DNA from: Pseudobacteriovorax sp.
GTDB lineage: Bacteria; Bdellovibrionota_B; Oligoflexia; Oligoflexales; Oligoflexaceae
Direction: 5' to 3'
Length of the DNA: 46,018 nt
Assembly: GCA_013215145.1 (NCBI GenBank)
Contig: JABSRP010000050.1
Span: 1 to 46,018, forward strand
Below the pieces are notes generated by a model, which saw only the letters and a program-made list of their open reading frames with translations, did no database searches and was not told the DNA's origin. Made by a program: the position numbers and the translations under genes. Below, in pieces: positions 1 to 9,736 of this stretch; position 1 is the first letter of the stretch, and each line of letters opens with the position of its first letter.

Positions 1-78
1 TAGATGAACAATTACTGATGACTGGAAGCTAATATTTGAGAGCCGCTAAGTGTGCGCTTGCAAAGCGGGGCAAGACAT

Positions 79-1080
79 ATGAAAAGGCGCTCACGCAACC
101 TTTTGGTCATTGGTTTATTGACCACTAGTATCGCTACAGTCTCTTGCAAGCAGGAAGAAAAAGAAGAATCCAGTGGAAAATCTCAGGCCGTGGATGCCAC
201 AGCTGTCTCTAGTTTTTCAAATTATGCATCTCAAGCCGATGCTTTGACATTAGAAGATATCGAAAGCAGTTCTATTCAATTTGATATCATATCATTCCTT
301 AGCAACAACGAGAGCTCGGAAACCAACGTTGAACCAGATGACTACGTTCCCCAATGTGACGATATTGAATTAGAGGAAGCCTACAGCTTAGATATTCAAG
401 GTAATACGATTTCTTACTCAGTTTCTGATTTTTCTGTTTCAGATGCCTGTCTTCAGTCATTGAAAGATGATTTCAAAGATAGCCAAGAATTTCTGAATGG
501 AAGTAGATTTCTTTTCATTACGAAATCAGTCACGTCTTCAGGCGTCATAACTTGTGAAAATGATTTAACTGGATTCACTTTTGAAGACGATTTTCCATCA
601 AAGTGCGGAAATCAGGTCTCCGAATTTTTCCGCTACGACGGATTAACGATAGCCATTAGCTTCAGTGAAGATGGGTCTATTTTGTCGGAGACTAACGACA
701 ATTTCTCGTCACTGACAGCGACTCCTCAAGGAGGACCCTGCCTTAAACCAACTAATCTAGCTGGATATCAAGGAGACTGCGTCAGAGGTCTGTACGCTGA
801 TTATCAATCTGTATTTGGTTCTGGACTTGACGAGAGGACAAAAACCTACAGATTAGGGACATTTTCAGGAGTTACGGGAAATTTTGATCAGGAAAACTAT
901 GATAATGGTTCCGTTGAATTCACTTACCACAATCTAAAAGGCTCAGCTCAATTCAATCAAGGCGGTGAGCCAACCGTTACCATTACCGATGGGACAGATA
1001 GCGTTGACGTCAAACGACCAAGCTTTCTTCGCATCCAAAAATTCCAATCCAAACACTTTAAGAATCAAAAACCATTCTAG
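79..1080 (+). CDS. putative exported lipoprotein, unknown function
   Basis: The gene encodes 333 residues with a basic N-terminus (MKRRSRN), a hydrophobic stretch and a Cys after TVS, which is a weak lipobox (position -3 is Thr rather than Leu). An acidic, Ser-rich linker follows, as in surface lipoproteins after the anchor. The frame is open from a GTG at 52, but the ATG at 79 directly precedes the basic/hydrophobic signal, so I start there. The mature part has several Cys (for example in the CDDIE, DACL, TCEND and SKCGN segments) that could pair in disulfides, consistent with export. I do not recognise a domain. It converges on the S9 peptidase gene with a hairpin between them. Lipidation is inferred; a plain Sec-secreted protein is the alternative. 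Confidence 0.6.
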   Translation: MKRRSRNLLVIGLLTTSIATVSCKQEEKEESSGKSQAVDATAVSSFSNYASQADALTLEDIESSSIQFDIISFLSNNESSETNVEPDDYVPQCDDIELEEAYSLDIQGNTISYSVSDFSVSDACLQSLKDDFKDSQEFLNGSRFLFITKSVTSSGVITCENDLTGFTFEDDFPSKCGNQVSEFFRYDGLTIAISFSEDGSILSETNDNFSSLTATPQGGPCLKPTNLAGYQGDCVRGLYADYQSVFGSGLDERTKTYRLGTFSGVTGNFDQENYDNGSVEFTYHNLKGSAQFNQGGEPTVTITDGTDSVDVKRPSFLRIQKFQSKHFKNQKPF

Positions 1081-1088
1081 GAAAATAA

Positions 1089-1115
1089 AGTTGTGCTCCA
1101 TATCGGAGCACAACT
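1089..1115. terminator. hairpin between convergent genes
   Basis: This is a perfect 11-bp stem (AGTTGTGCTCC pairing with GGAGCACAACT) with a 5-nt loop. It lies 9 bases after the lipoprotein stop and about 40 bases from the S9 peptidase stop. On the plus strand it is followed by a T-rich stretch (CTTTTC) after a few bases. It probably acts as a terminator for one or both convergent genes. Confidence 0.6.
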
Positions 1116-1155
1116 ATCGTCTTTTCATATGCCGAGCAAAAATATCCTAGTTAGT

Positions 1156-3183
1156 TTAGGATCGGTCTAGTGCTTTATTATGCTTTCTCAGCCAATCTTC
1201 TTTGATTTCGTACCAATGAATAGAGTTATGACGTTTTAATATCCAGTGATTCTCATCGGGGTAATAAACTAGTTTCGTCGGCACATCGAGTTTCTTGAGG
1301 ACATTGTAATTCTCGAGGGCATGACTTACAGGCACACGATAGTCTTTCTGACCATGAATAATGAGAGTGGGTGTTTTAAACTTCGCTGCATGCCAATGAG
1401 GAGATTGCTCAAGGAAACTATACTGATCGTCCCAATACGGACCTCGTAGATTTTTACCAACGCCGTAGTCGGCCCCTACTTGGGTAAATGAATTAAACAC
1501 TCCTGCATGATTGATCAAGGTTGTGAAGGGATGCTCAGCTCCGAGTAATGTGGTCGCCAAATACCCTCCATAACTACCACCTCCGGCGGCCATCCTTTTT
1601 TTATCAACCCATGGTTTTGAACCTAAGAACTCAGCCGCTTTGATTGTATCTCGATAGGGTAGCGTCCGCCAGTCTTTCACGATTGATGCCGCGAACTCCT
1701 GCCCAAAACCCGTGGATCCATGAAAGTTATACCACGCTACTACATAGCCCCAAGATGCAAAGGTTTGAGAATTCCAGCGAAAATGAAATTGATCATTGAT
1801 AGCTCCATGAGGGCCGCCATGCATGAGAAGATATACGGGCCATTTTTTCTTTGGATCAAAATTAGGTGGGTAATTGATCCACATCTGGATATCACGTCCA
1901 TTTGATCCTTTATACGTGACGCTTTCCACCTTTCCCAACTCTGTATTTTCGAGCTGAGCTTTATTTTGACGACTCAAAAGCTTCGGCACTAGGGCGCCAC
2001 CGTTGGCATCCAAGCTAACCAATCGATTTGGAAATGACAGACTCTGTTGCAACGCTATCATGCGACTACCATCGCTATTCATGACTAAAGAACTGTAAGA
2101 ATACTTTTCAGTAAAGGCTTTCGGAACGTCATCTGTCAGAGGAATTTGGAAAACCTTAACGCGACCTTGATCTTCAACAGTACTCCACAGATCTTTCGCT
2201 TTAGCCCCCCATAAGAGTCCAGAAGGACTGCGGTCCCAGGATTTTGCGACTTGTCTTGTTTTTTTAGTTTTTGGATCATATATTTGGATGCGACGTTTGT
2301 CTGCGTAAAACCCTAGCATACGAGATTGCAAAAAGGCAATCTGTCCGTCGGGCCCAAACTTTGGCGATGAATCATTTGCCGGGTTTTCGGGGGTTATATT
2401 AACAAACGCCTTTGACTTGCCATCATAGTAAATTAAATCAGTGCTTGTACCAAGATCATGTTGCGTATCGTAGGCAAAGATATAGCTCATCCCATCTGGG
2501 GAGACATCGTAGGTAGACCCTACACTCATGTTAAACTGTGGTAAACTGAAGCCACTACCCGGAGTCAATGGAGTTAGCCTTCGACTCTTCAGCTCAACCG
2601 AGAATAAGTGAGTCTCGACATCGTCATCTAGCCACCTATCCCAATAGCGCACAAATGGTTTCTCGTAGACCTGTGCCGTGACCTTAGAACCCTTTTTTGT
2701 TTCCTTGAATGTTTTATAATCATCCAGAGATAGGCCACGCTTAACATTCGTACTAAACATAATCTTGTCACTATTAGGATACCACTTAAAGCTAGATATA
2801 CCGTCAGGGACATCGGTCAACTGAACTGCTTTACTGCCAGATCGCGACTGTAAAAATATTTGCAGTTTTTCTTCCTTCGTTGATCTCGAGAGGTAAGCGA
2901 TCGACTTTCCATCAGGGCTAAAACGAGCATGGGAAACAAAAGGTCCTTGGAGGTACAAGGTTTCTTGCCCGTTTTCGATATCTACCGACCAAATTTCTGA
3001 TTGAAAGTGTTCGTCAGTGTCTCTCCAATACTTGACGTTGAATAATGCGGTTTTTCCATCGGGAGAGATGGAAGGGTCCGAAATGCGCTTGAGCTCCCAA
3101 AGCCTTTCGGGACTAAGAGTTACTTTGGCTATGGCCGCTGAAGACAGCAATGCCAAAAAAGCCGCAACAATTTTGTTCATCAT
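1156..3183 (-). CDS. exported S9-family serine peptidase (prolyl oligopeptidase/dipeptidyl-peptidase type)
   Basis: The protein has 675 residues and an N-terminal Sec signal (MMNKIVAAFLALLSSAAIA). Residues ~30-400 carry repeated 'SPDGK' blades typical of a WD40-like/TolB-like beta-propeller. The C-terminal ~250 residues form an alpha/beta hydrolase. The nucleophile is S537 in GGGSYGGY (GxSxGG), with D614 (GQKDYRVP) and H646 (ENHW) completing the triad, so the enzyme should be active. Family members cleave oligopeptides or acylated N-termini; the signal places it in the periplasm or outside. The start is the first of two Met codons behind a GGGGGA ribosome site. It is transcribed alone, divergent from the peroxiredoxin. 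Substrate specificity cannot be read from the sequence. Confidence 0.9.
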   Translation of the reverse strand: MMNKIVAAFLALLSSAAIAKVTLSPERLWELKRISDPSISPDGKTALFNVKYWRDTDEHFQSEIWSVDIENGQETLYLQGPFVSHARFSPDGKSIAYLSRSTKEEKLQIFLQSRSGSKAVQLTDVPDGISSFKWYPNSDKIMFSTNVKRGLSLDDYKTFKETKKGSKVTAQVYEKPFVRYWDRWLDDDVETHLFSVELKSRRLTPLTPGSGFSLPQFNMSVGSTYDVSPDGMSYIFAYDTQHDLGTSTDLIYYDGKSKAFVNITPENPANDSSPKFGPDGQIAFLQSRMLGFYADKRRIQIYDPKTKKTRQVAKSWDRSPSGLLWGAKAKDLWSTVEDQGRVKVFQIPLTDDVPKAFTEKYSYSSLVMNSDGSRMIALQQSLSFPNRLVSLDANGGALVPKLLSRQNKAQLENTELGKVESVTYKGSNGRDIQMWINYPPNFDPKKKWPVYLLMHGGPHGAINDQFHFRWNSQTFASWGYVVAWYNFHGSTGFGQEFAASIVKDWRTLPYRDTIKAAEFLGSKPWVDKKRMAAGGGSYGGYLATTLLGAEHPFTTLINHAGVFNSFTQVGADYGVGKNLRGPYWDDQYSFLEQSPHWHAAKFKTPTLIIHGQKDYRVPVSHALENYNVLKKLDVPTKLVYYPDENHWILKRHNSIHWYEIKEDWLRKHNKALDRS

Positions 3184-3511
3184 TTAAGAGTCCCCCTTTT
3201 CAAAAAAATTTATCCAGCATGGCAGTTTTTATCACTCTTAGGTCGACGACAACAGCCATACTATGTGTCACAGAGTGTTTTGTTTCGCTTCGGGATGAAC
3301 GTCTTTCGGTGTTCGATTCAAATTAGCGACGAAAATATGATTGTTTTTGTGATGATTTTTTTTCAGGATTTTCTAGCAGGCAGCGCTTACTAACAAGTAA
3401 CATAGGAAAAGACCTTTATTCTTTGTAACAATTCGGATCGTTAGAACGAATTACCTAATTGAAAACCCGGCGCGGAGCGCTATTACCATTTACCAAACCT
3501 AAGGAGTACCT
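3184..3511. other. divergent promoter region, no gene
   Basis: This 328-bp AT-rich spacer separates the S9 peptidase (minus) from the peroxiredoxin (plus), so both promoters should lie here. It includes a short dyad, AATTCG at 3430 and CGAATT at 3447, and a GC-rich patch just before the peroxiredoxin ribosome site (AAGGAG). I see no ORF with a credible start and no recognisable operator. Confidence 0.5.
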
Positions 3512-4159
3512 ATGTCTTTGGGAAAAGAAATCAATGACTACATCGCTTCTTTTAATCAAAACGTTCCAAGCGAAAAACGTGCGATTATGGAACAAGCAAC
3601 GGCAGAATTATCCGCTAGCGATATGTTAACGAAGGTCATCAAAACTGGGGATAAGGCTCCAGACTTCGTCCTTAAAGACCAAAACGGTAAAGAGCAACGG
3701 CTATCTGAAATTAGCACTGGCCCCAAAATTCTGACCTTTTATCGCGGTGGCTGGTGCCCTTACTGCAACTTAGAACTTAAGGCCTATCAAAGAGCTCTCG
3801 CTGATATTAAGGAACTGGGTGCCACCCTAATTGCTGTAACCCCCGAGACTCCTGATCACAGTTTGAGTACCATCGAAAAAAACAATCTCGAATTCCTAGT
3901 ACTGTCTGATCCAGGCTTACAAATTGCAGAGTCTTATGGACTAGTATTTAGTTTTCCAGACAGTCTTAAGAAATTATACCTTGAGTTTGGTCTTGACGTC
4001 GGTGCGGCCAATGGTATGGATGATTGGAAGCTACCTTTGGCGTCGACACTTATCTTAGCTAGTGACCTCTCGGTCATTCGTGATTTTCATGATACTGACT
4101 ACCGGAAAAGGCTGGATCCTTCTGATGTCCTAGAAACCTTAAGGCATTATAAGGCTTAA
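3512..4159 (+). CDS. peroxiredoxin-like (AhpC/TSA) protein
   Basis: The protein has 215 residues and a thioredoxin fold of the AhpC/TSA type. Residues ~43-75 match the usual KxGDKAPDFVLKDQNGK opening. FYRGGWCPYC places a CxxC pair at C82 and C85. Most peroxiredoxins have a single Cys in a PxxxxTxxC motif here; this CPYC arrangement is typical of the 'peroxiredoxin-like' family reducing peroxides or disulfides. There is no signal peptide, so it acts in the cytoplasm. The start is supported by AAGGAG 8 bases upstream. It is monocistronic, ends in a strong terminator, and lies next to an exported catalase-peroxidase, so an oxidative-stress role is likely. The exact substrate is unknown. Confidence 0.85.
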   Translation: MSLGKEINDYIASFNQNVPSEKRAIMEQATAELSASDMLTKVIKTGDKAPDFVLKDQNGKEQRLSEISTGPKILTFYRGGWCPYCNLELKAYQRALADIKELGATLIAVTPETPDHSLSTIEKNNLEFLVLSDPGLQIAESYGLVFSFPDSLKKLYLEFGLDVGAANGMDDWKLPLASTLILASDLSVIRDFHDTDYRKRLDPSDVLETLRHYKA

Positions 4160-4231
4160 CCATATGATTTTGGAGCATTCTTTTAGTGTCATCACAATCC
4201 CATGAATACTCTGTATTCAGGACAAAGCTTG

Positions 4232-4268
4232 ACTTGCAAGCTCACAGACTGAGCTTGCAAGTTTTTTT
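4232..4268 (+). terminator. rho-independent terminator of the peroxiredoxin gene
   Basis: A 13-bp perfect stem (ACTTGCAAGCTCA with TGAGCTTGCAAGT) encloses a 5-nt loop and is followed immediately by seven T residues on the plus strand. It lies about 70 bases after the peroxiredoxin stop and just before the convergent katG stop. Confidence 0.9.
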
Positions 4269-4285
4269 CTATAAGATAGCTAAGT

Positions 4286-6568
4286 TTATCGTTTCGCGTA
4301 GGTAAATTGCTTAGCACCAAGCTCGAAACGGTCGTTTACCATAATCTTCGACCAGGTATTCACAAAGTCTCTCATGAATTTCTCTTTTCCGTCATCGGCA
4401 CCATAGACTTCGGCAATGGTTCTCAACTCCGCGTTAGAGCCAAAGACAAGATCTACGGGAGTAGCGGTCCACCTGAGTTTATTAGTTTTTCGATCATAGG
4501 CTTCATAGATTCCTGGATCCTTCTTTGACTTACGCCACTCAACTGACATATCCATCAGACTAACAAAATAATCTGTGCTTAAGGTACCTGGCTTATCAGT
4601 GAATATTCCATGTTTGATGCCCATGGCATTGGCCCCTAGAGACCTCATACCACCAATCAAAACCGTCATTTCTGGTACGGTCAAGCCTAGTAAGGCTGCT
4701 TTTTCAACTAGCATAAATGTGGGCGAAGAGTTATAGGCTGCCTTTGGATTGAAGTAATTTCGAAAGGCATCCGCATGGGGTTCTAGTGCTGCAAACGATG
4801 CAACATCTGTCTCTTTTTGACCAGCATCCATACGACCCGGCTTGAAGGGGACCTCTATCTTAAATCCACCATCCAAAGCGGCTTTTTCAATTGCTGCTGC
4901 TCCCCCCAATACTATCAAATCAGCCATGGAAATTGGGGTCCTCTTATTTGATTGATTCCATTCTTTCTGGACGTTTTCAAGTGCAGCCAAAACCTTCTTC
5001 AATTCCGTAGGATTATTTACGGTCCAATTGATTTGAGGTTCGAGACGAATGCGAGCGCCATTGGCACCACCTCGCATATCAGTCGCCCTAAAGCTAGACG
5101 CTGATGCCCATGCCACCCGCACTAACTCCGGAACGGTTAGGCCAGTGTCAAGAATCTCTTCTTTCAAATCCTTAATATCACCCTCATCTACTAAATCGTG
5201 ATTTAGAGTCGGGATCGGATCTTGCCAGGCAAAGGTCTCTTTCGGAATGTCGCTACCTAAATACCGAGCTCTTGGACCCATATCTCGATGGGTAAGTTTG
5301 AACCAAGCCTGAGCAAATGCACGTTCAAATTCTTGGGGGTTCTTTAAAAATCGCTCGGATATTTTTTTATAGCTCGGATCCATCTTTAGTGAAAGATCAG
5401 TGGTGAGCATCACTATGGGATTACGCTTTCCTTTGACATGGGCATCGGCCACCATTTTATCGGTACCTTTTGCCTTAGGCACCCATTGAATAGCCCCAGC
5501 AGGACTCTTAACCTGCTTCCATTCATAGGCAAACAAATTTGTCAGGTATAACATCGACCATTGAGTCGGTGCTTGAGTCCATGCTCCCTCTAGGCCGCTA
5601 GTTACGGTGTCTTTACCCTTGCCAGTAACACATTTATTTTTCCAACCCAATCCTTGCTGCTCCAAAGGCGCTGCTGCTGGTTCGGCGGCCAAACATTCCC
5701 CCTTATGAGCGCCGTGACTCTTGCCAAAGGTATGACCACCTGCAATGAGAGCCACAGTTTCTTCATCATTCATCGCCATGCGACCAAATGTCTGACGGAT
5801 CTCATAGGCAGCGGCGATAGGGTCACCGTTACCATTAGGGCCCTCGGGGTTGACATAGATTAATCCCATACGTGCTGCAGCTAAAGGCCCCTTGAGATTT
5901 CTCTTTTTATTGGCCCCAACATCATGACGTTCGGAAGCTAGAAAGGCTTTTTCGGGGCCCCAATAAACTAAATCAGGTTCCCAGTCATCAGTCCGACCAC
6001 CGGCAAATCCAAGGGTCTTAAAGCCCATGGATTCCATTGCAACATTGCCCGTTAGTACCATGAGATCAGCCCAAGAAAGTGACTTGCCGTACTTTTTCTT
6101 TACGGGCCAAAGTAGGCGTCGGGCCTTATCGAGGTTGGTGTTATCAGGCCAGCTATTCAGTGGTTCGAAGCGCAACTGCCCTCCAGCAGCTCCCCCTCGG
6201 CCATCGGCTGTTCGGTAGGTACCAGCAGCATGCCAAGCCATTCGAATAAACAAGGGTCCGTAATTTCCCCAGTCAGCGGGCCACCAGTCCTGAGACGCCG
6301 TCATCAGCGCTTTAATATCGTTCTTAACGGCAGCAAGATCGAGCTTTTCAAATGCCTGTCCATAGTTAAAATTTCGATCCATAGGATTCGAGTTGGGAGA
6401 CTGTTGACGTAGAGGCTGAAGATTGAGCTGATTCGGCCACCAAAACTGGTTGGTCCGAGCCTCACCATTTTGAATATCAGCCTTAACTGGTGTCCGGTTT
6501 GCATCCCAAATACCAAGCGTCCCAGTAAGACCAATGACAGCTAGCCAACTAGCTAGATGGAGTTTCAT
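4286..6568 (-). CDS. katG: exported catalase-peroxidase
   Basis: This bifunctional heme enzyme breaks down H2O2 (catalase) and oxidises donors (peroxidase). With the start at 6568 it has 760 residues. The distal site RMAWHAAGTYR, the proximal-His region GGHTFGKSHG, the adduct Tyr region MGLIYVNPEGP and the adduct Met region GRMAMND are all present. A complete second, heme-free domain is present too (from about residue 440). The frame is open to 6616, but the Met at 6568 follows a run of seven G and begins a clear Sec signal (MKLHLASWLAVIGLTGTLG). Most KatG proteins are cytoplasmic and ~720-740 residues long; the extra ~30 residues here are the signal, so this is a periplasmic, KatP-like form. 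It is monocistronic. Confidence 0.95.
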   Translation of the reverse strand: MKLHLASWLAVIGLTGTLGIWDANRTPVKADIQNGEARTNQFWWPNQLNLQPLRQQSPNSNPMDRNFNYGQAFEKLDLAAVKNDIKALMTASQDWWPADWGNYGPLFIRMAWHAAGTYRTADGRGGAAGGQLRFEPLNSWPDNTNLDKARRLLWPVKKKYGKSLSWADLMVLTGNVAMESMGFKTLGFAGGRTDDWEPDLVYWGPEKAFLASERHDVGANKKRNLKGPLAAARMGLIYVNPEGPNGNGDPIAAAYEIRQTFGRMAMNDEETVALIAGGHTFGKSHGAHKGECLAAEPAAAPLEQQGLGWKNKCVTGKGKDTVTSGLEGAWTQAPTQWSMLYLTNLFAYEWKQVKSPAGAIQWVPKAKGTDKMVADAHVKGKRNPIVMLTTDLSLKMDPSYKKISERFLKNPQEFERAFAQAWFKLTHRDMGPRARYLGSDIPKETFAWQDPIPTLNHDLVDEGDIKDLKEEILDTGLTVPELVRVAWASASSFRATDMRGGANGARIRLEPQINWTVNNPTELKKVLAALENVQKEWNQSNKRTPISMADLIVLGGAAAIEKAALDGGFKIEVPFKPGRMDAGQKETDVASFAALEPHADAFRNYFNPKAAYNSSPTFMLVEKAALLGLTVPEMTVLIGGMRSLGANAMGIKHGIFTDKPGTLSTDYFVSLMDMSVEWRKSKKDPGIYEAYDRKTNKLRWTATPVDLVFGSNAELRTIAEVYGADDGKEKFMRDFVNTWSKIMVNDRFELGAKQFTYAKR

Positions 6569-6996
6569 ATCCCCCCCCTTTCGCATTTTTATCCATGAGA
6601 TTTCAGTTAGAGGCAATTAGACTTGCATGTATTGCCATCAAATTCAAATCCTTAAATACGGTGCGAAATCTATAAATTTAAAATGAAGGTAAAGCTTGTC
6701 AAAAGAGATATGGATGATTACCCAATGTAGAATTCCAATGAAATGTAAGTCGCATAGTCGATTTTTGGCGACACAAAACCCTGCAATCAAGCTACATGAA
6801 TAGGTTCATCGCAAGACAGGTTTGTCTCGATACTTTTTGTGGCGGTTTAGAAAAATCACTTTCTTAATAAATAAGTGGCAAATTTATATGAGATTTATTT
6901 TTTTAAGTTGGGAGGGGAGGCCACCTTTAGAAAAGGTGGCCTAAGACATTTAGAGGCTATGTTAACTCTTTAGGTATACGTTTGATCTCAGTGGAT
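6569..6996. other. intergenic region upstream of katG, with a hairpin
   Basis: This 428-bp AT-rich spacer carries the katG promoter at its left. A perfect 11-bp stem with a 3-nt loop lies at 6918-6942 (AGGCCACCTTT / AAAGGTGGCCT), about 55 bases beyond the stop of the minus-strand S41 peptidase gene. It has no good T-run on either side, so it may be a weak terminator or an mRNA 3'-end stabiliser. I see no ORF with a credible start and no recognisable OxyR-type site. Confidence 0.5.
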
Positions 6997-9054
6997 CTAA
7001 TTTTGTGTCGCGGGGGGTGGCTCAATTTGAAACTGACGAATCGTCCGCCAAGCAAGGTCACCAAACTGGATACCTCTTAACTCTACCAATACAGATGACC
7101 CCGTGTTCGGTACCGAAACATTGATCACTGAAGTTCCCCAAGGCCGCTTCGGACGAATGCTATCAATTCTTTCGCCAGCAACATAAACCTCTACGCGATC
7201 GGTTTGCGTGACGGTGGCTTGTGCTGTTAGTTGCGTACCTATCGTAACCGGAACCGTAAAACCCAGCCATGCATCAGAGAAATCTTCGAAGTTAGTGCCA
7301 GCTATATTCTCTTCGAAGGATACAGAACTAGTCTTGTCGAAAGATAGATATCGTAAATCATTCGCTATCCGCTTCAGTTGACCGTTCCCGTTTTCCTGAA
7401 CATCGCGAACAGTTGGTCGAGCGCGTCGATCAGCAAGAACACCACGATCTTCGATAAGACGATTTTGGTTTTTTCCGGTCCGAACCGTCTGTAACCAGGC
7501 CAAGCTGATGTTTTGTCCTCCAGGAAGGACCTCTACTCCAGATTCTGGCACCTGATCGAGCCCCAAAGAACCAACGAAAAACCCATTATGATTGACGACG
7601 GTGGCACCACCGGCGCCAGTTAGCAAGTCTTCTCCCCAAATGGTAGCATCTGTAAAGTCCTGCATTAGACCCGTAAAGAGATCGCAAGCCGAATAGCATG
7701 CAGCATTCGTTAGAACAGCTACGGGTTTGAAATAAGCTTGACCAATCCAGTTATTTGCAAAAAACTGACTGGTAATCTGGGTGGTATTTGCAAAAGTCGC
7801 GTCGGAAGAGGCGTTATCGTAGCTCTCCTTAAATGCAGGCCCCCTAGCCTCAAGGTTGGAGATTATCAACTCGTTAAGAGGCGAAAGAATAGGCCTATAT
7901 CCATAGGGAGTGACTTCATTTTGGGTAAACAGTTGAATAAGGGCCTCGGCGTACACGACAGCACCACCACCATTATTGCGAACATCAATGATCAAACCTT
8001 CGGTATCTTTTAGTTCGTTCACCAATAAACCAGCGATGGTTAGATAACCATCAACGATGGAGGTGGAAGGTATCATTCCAGTAATATTCAGGTAGCCGTA
8101 AGTCTTTCCCCTCTGATCAAAAGTACCCCAAAAAATCGTTTCATCATTTGTTGGGTTTACGATCAACTCATTTTGAGATTCACTCATTGGAGATCGCTGG
8201 TTATAGAATTGATTGAATTCTTGTTGAAAGACATTTTCAGACACCACCTCACCAAAAGAATCATTAATGGTCGACGTTGTGGCAACATCGTCAGTATCAT
8301 CCTCAAGGCCAAGGCATTCTGCATTTCCTCGAGTCACCCAAGGCAGGGTTAAGCGGTAGATTTCCCCGGTAGTTGATCTTTTAAACGTAAAGGTCTGCTC
8401 ATCTGCTTCAGGAACAACGCCTCGTCTCAATGATTTGAACGTTATCGCCTGTAGCCCCCGTAGAAACCCACCAAAATTATTAGCACCGCCACCATCGTTG
8501 ATAATACGTTTCACGGCCGCATCGAGTCTAACATCACCAACAAAAAGGAGCTCATCGCCCACTGAGACTTGGCTCATCTCTGGAACCAAATCAATTTGTG
8601 TTACGGTAGATACAACAGCGCGCCTATCCCTTCCCGAAGAATAAACTTCCCTTAAGCTAAATAATTGTCCAACAACAAAACATCCATATGGTGCCGGTTT
8701 TGAATAGCTCAGGTGCAAGTCTCTTTGAGAGCTAAAAATATCTCCAATACGCTCGTGAAGATCGGCGTCATCAAGACGAGTTGCGATCTTAGATACGTCT
8801 TCGATGCGTCGAACCGCATCGACATCTTCGCCATAAAAAACTATTTTCGATTCTCTATTCGCATAACTGCTAAGCATCAAGGCTGCCTGATCGGCAACAC
8901 GTTGCTTCTCTTCCCCAGTATAATTGGGGTAGACAATAAACTTCCTGGAATCTTTGAGTAATTGACGATCCGCTGGTGAGCTAGGTGTTGTTTCTTGCGC
9001 AACAACCGTAAGGCCAAAAAACATCGCCCAAGATGATAAAATGAGTTTTTTCAT
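6997..9054 (-). CDS. exported S41-family (C-terminal-processing-like) peptidase
   Basis: The protein has 685 residues with a Sec signal (MKKLILSSWAMFFGLTVVAQ). Residues ~155-235 look like a PDZ-type module (VGDELLFVGDVRL). Residues ~318-510 are the S41 core: GYLNITGM, then LIIDVRNNGGG at 354-364, then AVLTNAACYSACDLF with the likely nucleophile S455. The Cys residues flanking that Ser are unusual and could form a disulfide. The last ~100 residues resemble a beta-sandwich module. S41 enzymes cut protein tails or tags; the substrate here is unknown. The gene stands alone with a long AT-rich upstream region. Confidence 0.85.
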   Translation of the reverse strand: MKKLILSSWAMFFGLTVVAQETTPSSPADRQLLKDSRKFIVYPNYTGEEKQRVADQAALMLSSYANRESKIVFYGEDVDAVRRIEDVSKIATRLDDADLHERIGDIFSSQRDLHLSYSKPAPYGCFVVGQLFSLREVYSSGRDRRAVVSTVTQIDLVPEMSQVSVGDELLFVGDVRLDAAVKRIINDGGGANNFGGFLRGLQAITFKSLRRGVVPEADEQTFTFKRSTTGEIYRLTLPWVTRGNAECLGLEDDTDDVATTSTINDSFGEVVSENVFQQEFNQFYNQRSPMSESQNELIVNPTNDETIFWGTFDQRGKTYGYLNITGMIPSTSIVDGYLTIAGLLVNELKDTEGLIIDVRNNGGGAVVYAEALIQLFTQNEVTPYGYRPILSPLNELIISNLEARGPAFKESYDNASSDATFANTTQITSQFFANNWIGQAYFKPVAVLTNAACYSACDLFTGLMQDFTDATIWGEDLLTGAGGATVVNHNGFFVGSLGLDQVPESGVEVLPGGQNISLAWLQTVRTGKNQNRLIEDRGVLADRRARPTVRDVQENGNGQLKRIANDLRYLSFDKTSSVSFEENIAGTNFEDFSDAWLGFTVPVTIGTQLTAQATVTQTDRVEVYVAGERIDSIRPKRPWGTSVINVSVPNTGSSVLVELRGIQFGDLAWRTIRQFQIEPPPATQN

Positions 9055-9736
9055 AAATTCCTCGCATGGATAACTAGTCGGGTATGTATTTATTCGATTA
9101 GCAAATTACCTCAGGCGAATAAACAACTTTATTATGTCTATCTTTTTCACCTAAAAATATAATGAGAGTATTAGGAAAGTTACTATGAATAGAAATTTTG
9201 ATCTTTGTGCATAACTGCTGGAAGATATAAGTAGATTAAGCATCTGTGACTTTTATCATGTGTGTTAAACAATCTATTACTGCCACAAAATGCTTCTGAA
9301 CAAATCAGATCCCTGATTATTTTTCATTGTGAATCTTTGGAAATCTTCTTATTTCTTCCTATTAAACACATGAAATAAATTAATTGAGATCACGTCCAAA
9401 CTCACTTGTTGGTTTGGCTTTCAACCTCTATTGAAACACCCCGATGGGAGCATGACTGGTTGCCAATGCTTCTAAGAAAACAGCTAAATAGAGTTTTTTA
9501 CTAATGATTGGAAAACTCTGCCCATTGCAATGACAGATAGATGAGGGTTGATATTGGTTTGATTTCGCACAATCACAAAAGACTTGATATGTTGGATTTC
9601 GTTCCGTAATTCAATTTTTTTTTAAAAATCAATAAATGCAAGTACTTGCATTTAAGACCCTCCCCTGGGAAAATAAGCTATAGACAAACCAAAGGAAGTT
9701 TTTAGCTTCTTTCTACCTTGGGGAAGGACATATACT
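9055..9736. other. long AT-rich intergenic region (682 bp)
   Basis: This divergent spacer separates the S41 peptidase from the cNMP/EAL gene. I find no credible ORF in either orientation. Its most striking element is a perfect 22-bp palindrome at 9633-9654, annotated separately. The rest is AT-rich sequence with several short A/T tracts. A small RNA cannot be excluded by eye. Confidence 0.5.
9633..9654. promoter_or_regulatory. perfect 22-bp palindrome, candidate operator
   Basis: TAAATGCAAGT is followed directly by its exact reverse complement, giving a gapless 22-bp palindrome 82 bases before the TTG start of the cNMP/EAL gene and after a long T-run. Gapless symmetry of this length suits a dimeric regulator binding site better than a terminator hairpin. 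The regulator is unknown. Confidence 0.5.
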
